Below are positions 55,956 to 63,947 of a stretch of 64,000 nt of DNA, in pieces. The notes beneath the pieces are model-generated. The model saw only the letters and a list, made by a program, of their open reading frames with translations. It was not told the origin of the DNA and searched no databases. Source of the DNA: Gammaproteobacteria bacterium (GTDB lineage Bacteria; Pseudomonadota; Gammaproteobacteria; Nitrococcales; Nitrococcaceae). The stretch covers positions 1 through 64,000 of the forward strand of contig JAUILK010000003.1 in NCBI GenBank assembly GCA_030433275.1. The letters run 5' to 3'. Each line of letters begins with the position of its first letter. Position 1 is the first letter of the stretch. A program made the translations under genes and the position numbers.

Positions 55956-56290
55956 TTAACGATGCACTCGTGGGCCACAATATACGCGTGACCGCATGCA
56001 TCAATGGCCAGAGCGTCGGGCAGGATACGGATGTCCGAGTGTTCGCCGTCGAGCATATCAAAGGCCTTGAATTTGAGGCAGTGTTCTTCATCGCGGCAGA
56101 TCAGCTGGCCCGCGAACAACCCGATCTCTTCGACAAGTACCTGTACGTAGGGGCGACGCGGGCCGCCACCTACCTCGGGATCACGTGTGAGGGCGCACTG
56201 CCGGGCAGTTTGGAGGTTTTGCGAGGTAGTTTCATCCCGTCCTGGCGAAATGGCCGTCTTGCAGATGAGCGGGGGGCGCTGGACATGTAA

Positions 56291-56596
56291 GAGCCAGAGC
56301 GGGACCGCGAAACCTTCTATATCGTGTGCAAGACATGGTTGCTGCGAGCGGTACCAACTGTGGATTGGCCCGGAAGGCAAGTGTCAGTTTTGTCAAACTG
56401 ACCAGGCCGCGACAGACTGTAGGCCCAAGTTCCGCAACGCCTGAAAGCGACCCGAAGCGGTCAGTCGCGCGGGCAATGTTGGAATGTCGGACTTAATCCT
56501 CTGCTATTGCTCAAGGCAGTGCAGGCCAGCGACTACCTCTCTGGCCTTCAGGACCGGGCACACACCAAGGCCGCCGCTTAGGCGACCTCACCCCGC
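56291..56596. other. Stretch between the helicase and subtilase genes
   Basis: The 306 bases between two convergent genes contain no recognisable gene. One plus-strand frame past the helicase stop (56187-56444) has several cysteines (SCARHGCCERYQ, GKCQFC) and could be a former C-terminal zinc-binding tail of the helicase reached by a frameshift, but I cannot support it further. Confidence 0.35.
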
Positions 56597-59230
56597 CTAT
56601 ACGGGAACAGCAACTTGCTGACGCAGGCGCTCTCTTACGCGCTCGTAGACGGCAACCGGCACATCCGCTCCGACTTCGAGCGTCACAGCCACTGCATATG
56701 GAATAGGGACATCCAAATCCCCCGCTGACGGCTTGCAGGACACGTTCAACACGATGTCCCCATCATCCACGAAAGGCTTCGCGTCGTCTCCAGCCCAGCG
56801 TCGATGAAATACCGTCCCGCGTCCAAACGCATTGTGAGAGGGCTGGTCTTTCGCGTTCCCCACGCCAAGCGACAACCCTTTGTCGCCGCCATGGATGATC
56901 TCCAGTTTGGCCATCCGATACATCCGATGGGCGATATTCAGGGGCGAGAGCCAGGCGACCGTCGCTGTCACTGCACGAAAGCCACCAAGGTTTTCGAGCT
57001 CGGCCGGGATCGGGATGCGAAACTCGTCCGTTTCCTTGGCGTGGATAGTGTTCCACCCGATCAGTGTTGCCCTGTTTTCTGCGCAATCAATGACACGATC
57101 AATATCTACGACTCCAAACCCAAGCAGGCGGGCTGCGTCGTCGCGCCGATGCTCCCAGTAACCCGTGCCATTATCCTTTGAGATTTCTTCGATTTTGGCA
57201 GCAATCTCCGAATCCCACTTGGCAGCATGGACAAGCAATGCCTTGAGAACGACTGCATGAAACGAAGGGTCCACGGCGGGATGTGGCGGTTCTGCCGGGA
57301 GTTCTTCCAGCGCTTCCAAGATGCGCAACGTGCCGTGTGTCGCCAGAGCTGTCGAGACACTGGTGCCGCTGAAGTTGAGCTTCTTTGACATCTCGCCCGC
57401 AGTGCCAGGAGCGGCTGCCCCGATACCGAAGAAGCGCCCCGGCTGTCGCACGGGGGTTACGGATATCGGTGCGGTATTCGTATGCGTTCGAACGTGTTCT
57501 CGTCCGCCCGGCAGTAAAAGCTCAGGCTTGACGCCCCTCAGATAGCCAAGACCCTGCGCCGAACTTGGGTTTGGTAGGAAAGGGCTCGCATATGGATCGA
57601 CAGCCATTGCACCCGCGCCGTTAGGCCCGATCTCATCGAAATGCGCGGCCCCGATCGTCAGGCTGTTCAGGCCTTCAGACGGTGCGAGAAGACGGCGATG
57701 TGCCCGATTCCGCAGGATCGCTTTCAGGAGAATGGTTTCCCGCTCTTCGGGGGCTGCATCCTCGAAGTCGGACCATACTGCAATCTCTTCGAGCGGCACC
57801 GGGTCAGGGATATTGCCAGCGCTTACCAGAATGAGAACGCCGTGTTGCCAGGCCAAGTAATCGATCAGCCGTGCCCAAGGGCTGAGAACACCCGCGAAAC
57901 GGCGCTTCAGATCCCCCAAGGACATATTCACGACCCGGACCGTGGGCGCAGTGGGCTCTTCGTCGCCTTCGCCTTCGCCTTCGCCTTCGCCTTCAAACAT
58001 GCGGATAAATGCGCGCCAGATCAGGTCGATGGCCAGCTTGTCCGGGGGCATACGTTCTTCAAAGGCATCAAAACCAACCGGTTGCGGGTACATCACCGGA
58101 CGCACGTAGAGCCGAAGGTTTACAGGGCCGGTTGGGGCGGCGCTGTTCAAATCGCCGTGCAGAATAAGCGAGGCCATGCTCGTGCCATGTTTCTGCTGGG
58201 CTGCCTGACCGTATTGGGCCGCGAAGTCATCAGGATCATCTATTTCCAGCCGGTCGGCCAGCTTGTGGTGCTGGGCCATCGGCATGCCATCAAGGAGAGC
58301 AGCAACTGGCGGTGCCAGCTCAGCCTCTTCATCAGGTTCGGTATCGATGGCTTCTTCCAGGTCTGGGCCGTGAGGATCTGTCACGAGGGACTGGGGCCTC
58401 AGCACCATTATTTCGTCGAATGTGGCAAGGCCAATGTCTGGGTGGTCCAGAATGCTTTGCACAAACTCCGGACGAACTTCTACCAGCGCTGCGTCGTACT
58501 GGATTTCCGGGATCGTGGCACGATCAAGCAGTTGGCCTCTGGCTTCACCAATAACTGCTGTAAGACGTTGATGCGCCCGTTCACGAAGGGCGGCGGCCGC
58601 CCGATACCAGAATTCCACCTCAAAGCGGACAGGATCATCGGGGAAGTCGCGAAGGCGCTCCAACCACTCCTGCTTGGCGTCTTCCGTTACCCTGTCCTGT
58701 GGGCCCCAGGGCCGAATATCGGACAGATGGGCGAAGACCCTCTTCCATTCCGTGTGAGGCCGAGTAATCTCTTCGCCGTTCTTGTAGCGGTTCCAAAGGC
58801 TTACCAGCTCTCGCAGAGCTGTTGCGTCGGGCAAAGTGAAGAAAAGGCGGCGTGGTACGGCTTTATCCCCCCGGCGGTTGCCATATTTATCCGTGGTCGC
58901 GAAGTCGTCGTCTGATTCGACCTCATCTTCGTCTTCGCCCAGGAATTCGAGTCCGCTGATCTGGCTGAGCGCACGGTGAAAATCCACAACGGTGCTTGCG
59001 ATCTCAAAGACTAGCGCCCGTTCGGGTGCAATCGCGGCGGGATCTTCCTGTAGCTCTGCAAGGCGTTGTGCATCGGGAAGGGCTTGAGATAGCCGGTCGA
59101 ACTTGGGGCCAACCCGCTGCACCTGCCGGTCGGCCGAAGGCGCTGCAACCTTCTCCTGGATAGTCACAGGAGGCCCCTTCGGTGTCGTGCGATTTGGTTG
59201 CAGCAATCCGAGAAGAGGACGTTCAGCCAT
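56597..59230 (-). CDS. ietS: Subtilisin-like protease, IetS type
   Basis: An 877-residue S8-family serine protease. The catalytic triad is visible as VAALLDGMPM (aspartate, about 312), QKHGTSMASLILHGD (histidine, about 350) and NFSGTSVSTALATHG (serine, about 618). A 300-residue N-terminal region and a 200-residue C-terminal beta-rich region surround it. It follows the AAA ATPase by 3 bases. The ATPase-subtilase pair corresponds to ietAS, described as a plasmid incompatibility locus and later as an anti-phage system. An in-frame EGEGEGEGEG run (57966-57995) comes from a CTTCGC repeat and could vary in length. Confidence 0.88.
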   Translation of the reverse strand: MAERPLLGLLQPNRTTPKGPPVTIQEKVAAPSADRQVQRVGPKFDRLSQALPDAQRLAELQEDPAAIAPERALVFEIASTVVDFHRALSQISGLEFLGEDEDEVESDDDFATTDKYGNRRGDKAVPRRLFFTLPDATALRELVSLWNRYKNGEEITRPHTEWKRVFAHLSDIRPWGPQDRVTEDAKQEWLERLRDFPDDPVRFEVEFWYRAAAALRERAHQRLTAVIGEARGQLLDRATIPEIQYDAALVEVRPEFVQSILDHPDIGLATFDEIMVLRPQSLVTDPHGPDLEEAIDTEPDEEAELAPPVAALLDGMPMAQHHKLADRLEIDDPDDFAAQYGQAAQQKHGTSMASLILHGDLNSAAPTGPVNLRLYVRPVMYPQPVGFDAFEERMPPDKLAIDLIWRAFIRMFEGEGEGEGEGDEEPTAPTVRVVNMSLGDLKRRFAGVLSPWARLIDYLAWQHGVLILVSAGNIPDPVPLEEIAVWSDFEDAAPEERETILLKAILRNRAHRRLLAPSEGLNSLTIGAAHFDEIGPNGAGAMAVDPYASPFLPNPSSAQGLGYLRGVKPELLLPGGREHVRTHTNTAPISVTPVRQPGRFFGIGAAAPGTAGEMSKKLNFSGTSVSTALATHGTLRILEALEELPAEPPHPAVDPSFHAVVLKALLVHAAKWDSEIAAKIEEISKDNGTGYWEHRRDDAARLLGFGVVDIDRVIDCAENRATLIGWNTIHAKETDEFRIPIPAELENLGGFRAVTATVAWLSPLNIAHRMYRMAKLEIIHGGDKGLSLGVGNAKDQPSHNAFGRGTVFHRRWAGDDAKPFVDDGDIVLNVSCKPSAGDLDVPIPYAVAVTLEVGADVPVAVYERVRERLRQQVAVPV

Positions 59231-59233
59231 AGA

Positions 59234-60229
59234 TTACCTCGCGCTCTCTTCTTGTCCGACTGGTTTGGCGCGATCCTCCCAGGCCTTTATCTGATCCGCA
59301 AAGATGGTTTTCAGAGGGGTCTCTCGCATGGAGAGCACTTCCCGTCGCCGAACATCCAGAATGAATTCCTCAGCCTCGGCATAACTAATGGGCCCAAGGC
59401 GCTTGGCTAAAGTCGCGGGCGTAATTCCCGGCTTCCCATCAAACTGCTGGAAATGCAAAGAAAAATAGGTTGTCAGCTCCTTCTCAGTTGGAGCCGGCAA
59501 GGGCAATCGGAGTTGGAAGCGGCGCCAAACGGCTCGGTCGAGCAGCTCTGCATGGTTCGAGGCTGCAATGATGACCGCGTAGCTTGGGAGTTCATCGACA
59601 TGCATCAGCAGTGAGGATACGACTCGCTTAATCTCTCCGGTTTCGTGGGTGTCTCCGCGTTCCTTCCCCACGGCGTCGAATTCATCGAAAAAGACGACGC
59701 AGGGTGTCGTGCGCACGTAGTCAAAAACGCGCTTCAGTCGGTTAGCAGTTTCGCCGAGGTAGCTGCCAATCAGGGCTTCATAGCGAATGACAAAAAACGG
59801 AACTGCTAGAGCTTCTGCGATCGCTTCTGCCAAGGATGTTTTGCCATTACCGGGAGGGCCCACCAGCATGACCCGATGTCGAGGATCCAGACCATGGGAC
59901 CGCAGCAGGCTCGCACGCTGCTGTTCTTCGATTAGCTGATCAACCGTCTCTCGGGTCTGGTCAGCAAGTACCATGTCGCTAAGTTGATGCTTTGGCGTTA
60001 GCTCCGCCAGAAATTCGCGGCCACGGCTTCCAGTGTCGTGAGCCGCCTGATTCAGCGAGCGTGTGCCATTATCGTTGGTGTGTAAGGCACGGGCGAGGCG
60101 ATCAGCAAGTACCCGGTGCTGTTTGCCTTTCTCATCAGCAATGATGCTCTCCACGGCGGTACGGACGGCTTTTTTGTCGCCGCTCACGCTCGCTTTTACG
60201 AGAGAGATGAGAAGATCACTGCGCGCCAT
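59234..60229 (-). CDS. ietA: AAA ATPase, IetA type
   Basis: A 331-residue AAA ATPase: Walker A LVGPPGNGKTSLAEA (about 120), Walker B CVVFFDEFDAVGKE (about 180), sensor 1 VIIAASNHAEL and arginine finger DRAVWRRFQLRL. The first 90 residues are helical and probably bind the partner. The start is uncertain: ATG at 60229 or 60244, both inside the end of the upstream small gene. Together with the subtilase it would form the ietAS defence pair. Confidence 0.85.
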   Translation of the reverse strand: MARSDLLISLVKASVSGDKKAVRTAVESIIADEKGKQHRVLADRLARALHTNDNGTRSLNQAAHDTGSRGREFLAELTPKHQLSDMVLADQTRETVDQLIEEQQRASLLRSHGLDPRHRVMLVGPPGNGKTSLAEAIAEALAVPFFVIRYEALIGSYLGETANRLKRVFDYVRTTPCVVFFDEFDAVGKERGDTHETGEIKRVVSSLLMHVDELPSYAVIIAASNHAELLDRAVWRRFQLRLPLPAPTEKELTTYFSLHFQQFDGKPGITPATLAKRLGPISYAEAEEFILDVRRREVLSMRETPLKTIFADQIKAWEDRAKPVGQEESAR

Positions 60230-60407
60230 CTGCACCGGTCCCATTTTTTGTTCTCTTCAATTTTTCAATTAGCGCTTCAACGATCCAGTGGTTTCGCGAG
60301 ACAGGTACTTCCTCGTTGCCTACGCACGAGTCGATGTCCTTGAGGATGTGTTCGGGGACCCGGACCGTCACGGCAACGCGTCCCTTATCGTTTCTTTGGT
60401 CGCTCAT
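60216..60407 (-). CDS. Small ribbon-helix-helix-like regulator
   Basis: A 63-residue protein with GRVAVTVRVPEHILKDIDSC and SRNHWIVEALIEKLKR, the strand and helices of a CopG/Arc-type DNA-binding domain. It overlaps the AAA ATPase start and is first in the operon, so it probably represses ietAS. The ATG at 60407 is followed directly by the domain; an ATG 24 bases upstream is an alternative. Confidence 0.65.
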   Translation of the reverse strand: MSDQRNDKGRVAVTVRVPEHILKDIDSCVGNEEVPVSRNHWIVEALIEKLKRTKNGTGADGAQ

Positions 60408-60693
60408 AGCCTGATGCCAATGTGATATCACAATGGGATCATAATGATGTTAAGGGGCGGTGTCGAACGATTCGTCCCTACATGGAGGGCCCGGCCGGGT
60501 ATCTGGCGTTCTGGTATGTGTCGTCACCGAGCAGTGTCGAACTGACGAGGCTGACCGCGAGAACCGAGGGTCGGGTCTTGCACTCAAGCAGTGGGTCGAA
60601 GCGGCGACTGACCGCTCCTGGCCGGCTGCCGCCCTCGTTTCCTTATGCCCCCCTTCCCTCTGCTGCCATGGCGCATTCGGCTTCTGACGTTCA

Positions 60694-60718
60694 GTGCAGC
60701 CGTCTTCTGAAAATGACA
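60694..60718 (-). repeat. Tn402-like terminal inverted repeat
   Basis: On the minus strand TGTCATTTTCAGAAGACG followed by GCTGCAC matches the 25-bp terminal repeat of Tn402/class 1 integron elements except at one position. No tni transposition genes are nearby. Confidence 0.75.
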
Positions 60719-60886
60719 GCGTAGCCGATGAGCGCCATGGCTTGCCTTTGTCCGTAAAGCCGTCCGCCTATCATGTTGTCCGACTACTCGTTGAGCAAGC
60801 CTATTTTCGGATGCTGTCCTGCCTGACCGTCTAATGATCGTTTGGCGGACGCAGGCTGACAAATATAGTTGGCACCCTCTTTCCAT

Positions 60887-60902
60887 GCAAACTATAGTTT
60901 GC
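60887..60902 (+). promoter_or_regulatory. Operator palindrome before higB
   Basis: GCAAACTATAGTTTGC is a perfect 16-bp dyad ending 2 bases before the toxin ATG, a probable autoregulatory site for the antitoxin. Confidence 0.7.
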
Positions 60903-60904
60903 AC

Positions 60905-61201
60905 ATGATCGAACTCATCAAGACACGCACCTTTGACGACTGGCTCTCCGGGTTGAAGGACTACCGAGCCGTGGCTCGCATTGCCGCACGGCTCGACCGC
61001 CTGGCAGCAGGCAACCCTGGTGACATGAAGTCTGTAGGCGCGGGCGTCTCGGAAATGCGGATCGATTATGGCCCCGGCTACCGAGTCTATTTGATGCAGC
61101 GTGGTCCCATCGTGATCGTGCTGCTTTGTGGTGGAGACAAGGCCACGCAAGCGCGAGATATCAAACGTGCCAAGGCGCTGGCCGCAGAATGGAAGAATTG
61201 A
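60905..61201 (+). CDS. higB: HigB/RelE-type toxin
   Basis: A 98-residue toxin of the addiction-module killer type: IELIKTRTFDDWLSGLKDYR, EMRIDYGPGYRVYLMQRGP and VLLCGGDKATQARDIKRAK. Toxin-first order is usual for HigBA. It precedes the antitoxin by 3 bases. Confidence 0.9.
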   Translation: MIELIKTRTFDDWLSGLKDYRAVARIAARLDRLAAGNPGDMKSVGAGVSEMRIDYGPGYRVYLMQRGPIVIVLLCGGDKATQARDIKRAKALAAEWKN

Positions 61202-61204
61202 GCC

Positions 61205-61516
61205 ATGACTATGAGAGACGATGTTTTCAGCCGCTACGATTCCGCTGATTACCTGACCAGCGAGGAACATATCGCGGCCTACTTTGAAGCCGTGATGGAG
61301 GAAGGCGGCGATGACCCGGCTTACATCGCCCGTGCGCTTGGCGTGGTCGCCCGCGCCCGCAACATGAGCCAACTGGCGCGCGAGGTTGGGATGACCCGCC
61401 AAGGATTGGACAAGGCGCTTTCTGGCGAGGGCAATCCTACTTTGTCCACAGTGATGAAGGTAGCAAAAGCACTCGGTCTTCGTTTGGAGATACGACCATC
61501 CGCCGAAGCGGAGTAG
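61205..61516 (+). CDS. higA: HigA-type antitoxin
   Basis: A 103-residue protein with a C-terminal helix-turn-helix (MSQLAREVGMTRQGLDKAL) and the addiction-module antidote N-terminus (YLTSEEHIAAYFEAVMEEG). It should bind the palindrome before higB. Confidence 0.9.
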   Translation: MTMRDDVFSRYDSADYLTSEEHIAAYFEAVMEEGGDDPAYIARALGVVARARNMSQLAREVGMTRQGLDKALSGEGNPTLSTVMKVAKALGLRLEIRPSAEAE

Positions 61517-61879
61517 ATGGACTCGCGCTCAGCGCCTGGAGGTGCTGCACAGGAGTAATGTGATCCCCGGCATCAACATTGCCAGCCGTTATCGAGGCAA
61601 CCGATGATGCCGAGACGTATCCGATATTCCCCAGGGTAAGGGGTCACCTAGGGGTGTGTCCCGCGACCCGTGCTACCGCTGCGGGCGTGCCGGCGTCCGT
61701 AGTCGGTCACCCACCAGTCAGCGCCGCCGCGCGGCCCTGGCGAGCTCTCCACCATCCCACACGCCGCTAGCCACTCCATCGTTTCCCGAACAAGACGTAG
61801 ACCGAAAAGTCGTGCCACCGGCCGCCGTCTGAAAATGGAGTTCGGGGCGGCAGTGGAACTGCGAACCGACTTAGGGGCG
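61517..61879. other. Stretch between two toxin-antitoxin modules
   Basis: No gene is recognised in 363 bases. A piece at 61826-61841 (GCCGTCTGAAAATGGA) loosely recalls the Tn402-type repeat but is too short to call. Confidence 0.35.
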
Positions 61880-62161
61880 TCAACCGAAAAGCGCGCTGTG
61901 CGAGCCAAGCCGGGCCAGCCGGAGCGTGTCGGAATCGGACTTGCGGTAGATCAGCAACAGGTCGGGCTTGACGTGACATTCCCGGTAGCCCGCCCAATCC
62001 CCAGAAAGATCGTGATCGCGGTAGCGCGAATCAAGGCACTGATCGGTTGCCAGTGCGACCAGCACCGGCTTGAGCGCGTCATCGAGCATGGCACGGTGCT
62101 GGCCCTTGGCTTGTCGTTTGTAATCGCGTTTGAATGCCGAGGATCGCTCAATCGTCCGCAT
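61880..62161 (-). CDS. yafQ: YafQ-type toxin
   Basis: A 93-residue RelE-superfamily mRNA interferase: IERSSAFKRDYKRQAKGQH, LSGDWAGYRECHVKPDLLLI and TLRLARLGSHSALFG, the typical C-terminal strand and active-site end. Its start overlaps the antitoxin gene by 14 bases. Confidence 0.92.
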   Translation of the reverse strand: MRTIERSSAFKRDYKRQAKGQHRAMLDDALKPVLVALATDQCLDSRYRDHDLSGDWAGYRECHVKPDLLLIYRKSDSDTLRLARLGSHSALFG

Positions 62162-62414
62162 GCAGGTCTGTCATCAGCTCGTCTACGCTGGCGAACTTCT
62201 TACCCTTGCCCGCTTCCAATTCGGCCAAGGCCTTGCGCGTGGTGGCGTTGGGCGCCTTCACATCGAAGGGCAGACGGCGTTCGTCAGCGATGCGCAGCAT
62301 CAGCAAACGGATGGCGTCGGAAATCGACAGGCCCATTGCTTCGAGTGCGCTGGCTGCGCGCTCCTTGGTGGCGGTGTCGATGCGTGCGCGAACGTAAGTG
62401 TCGGCGGTGCCCAT
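62148..62414 (-). CDS. dinJ: DinJ/RelB-type antitoxin
   Basis: An 88-residue protein with an N-terminal ribbon-helix-helix (DTYVRARIDTATKERAASAL, then LGLSISDAIR-like MGLSISDAIRLLM) and a C-terminal toxin-binding tail. It precedes yafQ in the standard order. Confidence 0.9.
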   Translation of the reverse strand: MGTADTYVRARIDTATKERAASALEAMGLSISDAIRLLMLRIADERRLPFDVKAPNATTRKALAELEAGKGKKFASVDELMTDLHADD

Positions 62415-62510
62415 GGTGACTCTCCGTGAAAGGTTTACGATGCCTCAATTGTAGTCACAATGCGACTGCATCACAAGATGGCACCGTGCAGCGGCAAGTC
62501 CAATCAACTG

Positions 62511-62536
62511 GTGCAGTCGGCTTCTGAAAACCGACA
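62511..62536 (-). repeat. Second Tn402-like terminal repeat
   Basis: CAACTG then GTGCAGTCGGCTTCTGAAAA and CCGACA follows the class 1 integron end and its inner neighbour with a few changes. It has the same orientation as the copy at 60694-60718, so the two toxin-antitoxin modules lie between direct copies. Confidence 0.6.
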
Positions 62537-62556
62537 CGTTTGCCGGGCAAAACAGA

Positions 62557-62670
62557 AATAAAGCCCACTGAGCGAGCCACGCCGCGCCGGTTTGAGCGTG
62601 TCGGTGCCTGATTTGCAGTCGATCAGCCGCAGGTCTGGCTTGATGCGGCACTCACGGTAGCCAGCTTTTC
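62557..62670 (-). pseudogene. Remnant of a second yafQ-like toxin gene
   Basis: The minus strand reads AGYRECRIKPDLRLID and TLKPARRGSLSGLYF, clearly related to the end of the YafQ toxin 400 bases away (AGYRECHVKPDLLLIY). The 5' part of the gene is missing. Confidence 0.65.
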
Positions 62671-62830
62671 TGATTGTTATTGCGCTCGGCTGGTCGGTAC
62701 GTAAGCAGGCGCGCGTCGGCATGGCGCTTGCGGCGATTTTGTTGATCCCCACTCTGGCGCTGTATCGTGCTCCCCTTGAAAGCCAAGCCACCGTTTAGAC
62801 ACTCTGGCAGCAGCCAGATGGAGGTGGAAG

Positions 62831-63157
62831 GTGGCTTCAGAGAAACCGGTCCAGCGTTGGACAGCGAAGCGCCGCTCGACACTCGTGCTGAGCCTCTTGC
62901 GCGGTGAGACGTCGGCCCAGGAGGCGGCGCGTAAGCACGGCCTGACGCTCGCCGAGGTGGAGGACTGGCAGGAGCGGTTCCTGTCGGGTGCCGAGAACAG
63001 CCTGCGCAGCAAGCCGCGCGAGGACGAGGCGTTGCGCGAGGAGGAGGTTCGCCGTCTGAAGCAGAAGGTCGGCGAGCTCGTGTTGGACAACGACATCCTG
63101 AAGGAGGCGGTGAAGCGGGCGCTCCCTTTGGCCCAGCGGACGTGCGAGGAATCGTAG
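62831..63157 (+). CDS. IS3-family OrfA
   Basis: A 108-residue protein with a helix-turn-helix (GETSAQEAARKHGLTLAEVE) and a leucine-zipper end (EEVRRLKQKVGELVLDNDIL), as in IS3 OrfA. Its TAG stop lies in the loop of a perfect 17-bp hairpin (63138-63177). Confidence 0.88.
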   Translation: MASEKPVQRWTAKRRSTLVLSLLRGETSAQEAARKHGLTLAEVEDWQERFLSGAENSLRSKPREDEALREEEVRRLKQKVGELVLDNDILKEAVKRALPLAQRTCEES

Positions 63158-63177
63158 CGGCGATTCCTCGCACGTCC
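63138..63177 (+). other. 17-bp perfect hairpin at the OrfA/OrfB junction
   Basis: GGACGTGCGAGGAATCG and CGATTCCTCGCACGTCC pair completely around the loop TAGCGG, which begins with the OrfA stop codon. Position and strength suggest a recoding stimulator or a block on OrfB translation. Confidence 0.7.
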
Positions 63178-63227
63178 GAGCGCAGGGTATCCGCGCTCGA
63201 GGCTGCAGCCGGGCAAGAGCGCTGTGG

Positions 63228-63947
63228 ATGGCAGGCGTCGAGCGGATTCATCGGCTGATCAAGCGGCTTCCGACCTTCGGCTACCGAAAGCTGTGGGCGA
63301 TGCTGCGGTTCCGGGAAGGGGTGATGGTCAACCGCAAGAGCGTCTATCGGGTACTGAAGCTGAAGGGCTGGTTCGTGAATCAGCGCCGGCGCAGGCCCCG
63401 GCCCCGCGTGCGGGCGAACCGCTCGGTGGCGAAGGCGAGCAATACGCGCTGGGCGATGGACGTCACCCACATCGACTGCGGCTGTGATGGCTGGGGACAC
63501 CTGGTGGCGGTCATCGACTGCCACGACCGCAGCATCGTTGGCTACGAGTTCGCCCTGCGCTCGCGAGCACGCGAGGCGGAGCGCGCCCTCGAAGCGGCGT
63601 GCATCGAACGCTTCGGCACGCTGCGACCGACCGGCCTGACTCCGGTGATCCGATCCGACAACGGGCTCATCTTCCAGTCGCGCCGATTCCGCGAGGCGTG
63701 CCGGCACTACCGGCTGAGCCAGGAGTACATCACACCGTACACGCCAGAGCAGAATGGGATGATCGAGCGATTCTTCCGCTCGCTGAAAGAGGAGTGCGTG
63801 TGGCTGGGACGGTTCGCCAGCTTCGCGGCCGCTCGGCGGGCGGTGAGGAGGTGGATCCGCTGGTACAACGAGGGGCGTCCGCACCAGGCGTTGGGCTACC
63901 TCAGCCCCCTTGAGTACCGTGGACAACAAGTTGCTCACGTGGCTTGA
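63228..63947 (+). CDS. IS3-family OrfB (DDE transposase)
   Basis: A frame of 239 residues with the catalytic residues in WAMDVTHIDCGCDGWGHLVA, LTPVIRSDNGLIFQSRR and PEQNGMIERFFRSLKEE. The N-terminal HTH_21 part (RIHRLIKRLPTFGYRKLWAM) begins directly at the given start. Related OrfB proteins begin about 30 residues earlier, so the natural product may arise by frameshifting from OrfA. The IS ends are not clear; the right end should be near or past 63990. Confidence 0.85.
   Translation: MAGVERIHRLIKRLPTFGYRKLWAMLRFREGVMVNRKSVYRVLKLKGWFVNQRRRRPRPRVRANRSVAKASNTRWAMDVTHIDCGCDGWGHLVAVIDCHDRSIVGYEFALRSRAREAERALEAACIERFGTLRPTGLTPVIRSDNGLIFQSRRFREACRHYRLSQEYITPYTPEQNGMIERFFRSLKEECVWLGRFASFAAARRAVRRWIRWYNEGRPHQALGYLSPLEYRGQQVAHVA

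Larger units (their letters stand above)
52489..56290 (+). pseudogene. Large SF1 (UvrD/Rep-like) helicase gene, split by an IS1634-type element
   Basis: A GTG at 52489 with GGAGGG upstream opens a 910-residue helicase once the inserted 54891-55955 and one TTAA are removed. Residues 1-220 are an unassigned N-terminal part. Motif I is GPPGAGKTTTLIRRLG (about 243), motif II VVVDEATDFSCIQ (about 650), motif III FFACGDFNQRV and SYRQTRQLNEF. After the insertion come VEHIKGLEFEAVFF (motif V) and DKYLYVGATRAATYL (motif VI). A long helical insert (about 370-520) holds an acidic run. The intact relative could be a defence helicase, given the neighbours. As it stands only an 811-residue product lacking motifs V-VI is made. 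Confidence 0.82.
60408..60904. other. Stretch between ietAS and the HigBA module
   Basis: No protein gene is recognised. It contains the probable promoter of the ietAS operon (near 60410-60450), a Tn402-like terminal repeat (60694-60718) and the higB operator palindrome at its end. Confidence 0.5.
62415..62830. other. Stretch with Tn402-like end and toxin-gene scrap
   Basis: No intact gene in 416 bases. It contains the dinJ promoter region, a second Tn402-like repeat (62511-62536), a degraded yafQ 3' end (62557-62670) and the left flank of the IS3 element. Confidence 0.5.

Noticed and set aside
57641-58915. 424-codon plus-strand frame opposite the subtilase gene
   Set aside because: It lies wholly antisense to ietS, whose catalytic motifs are clear, and its sequence has no domain character.
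62652-63938. 428-codon minus-strand frame opposite the IS3 transposase
   Set aside because: Antisense shadow of a DDE transposase; proline- and arginine-rich low-complexity translation.
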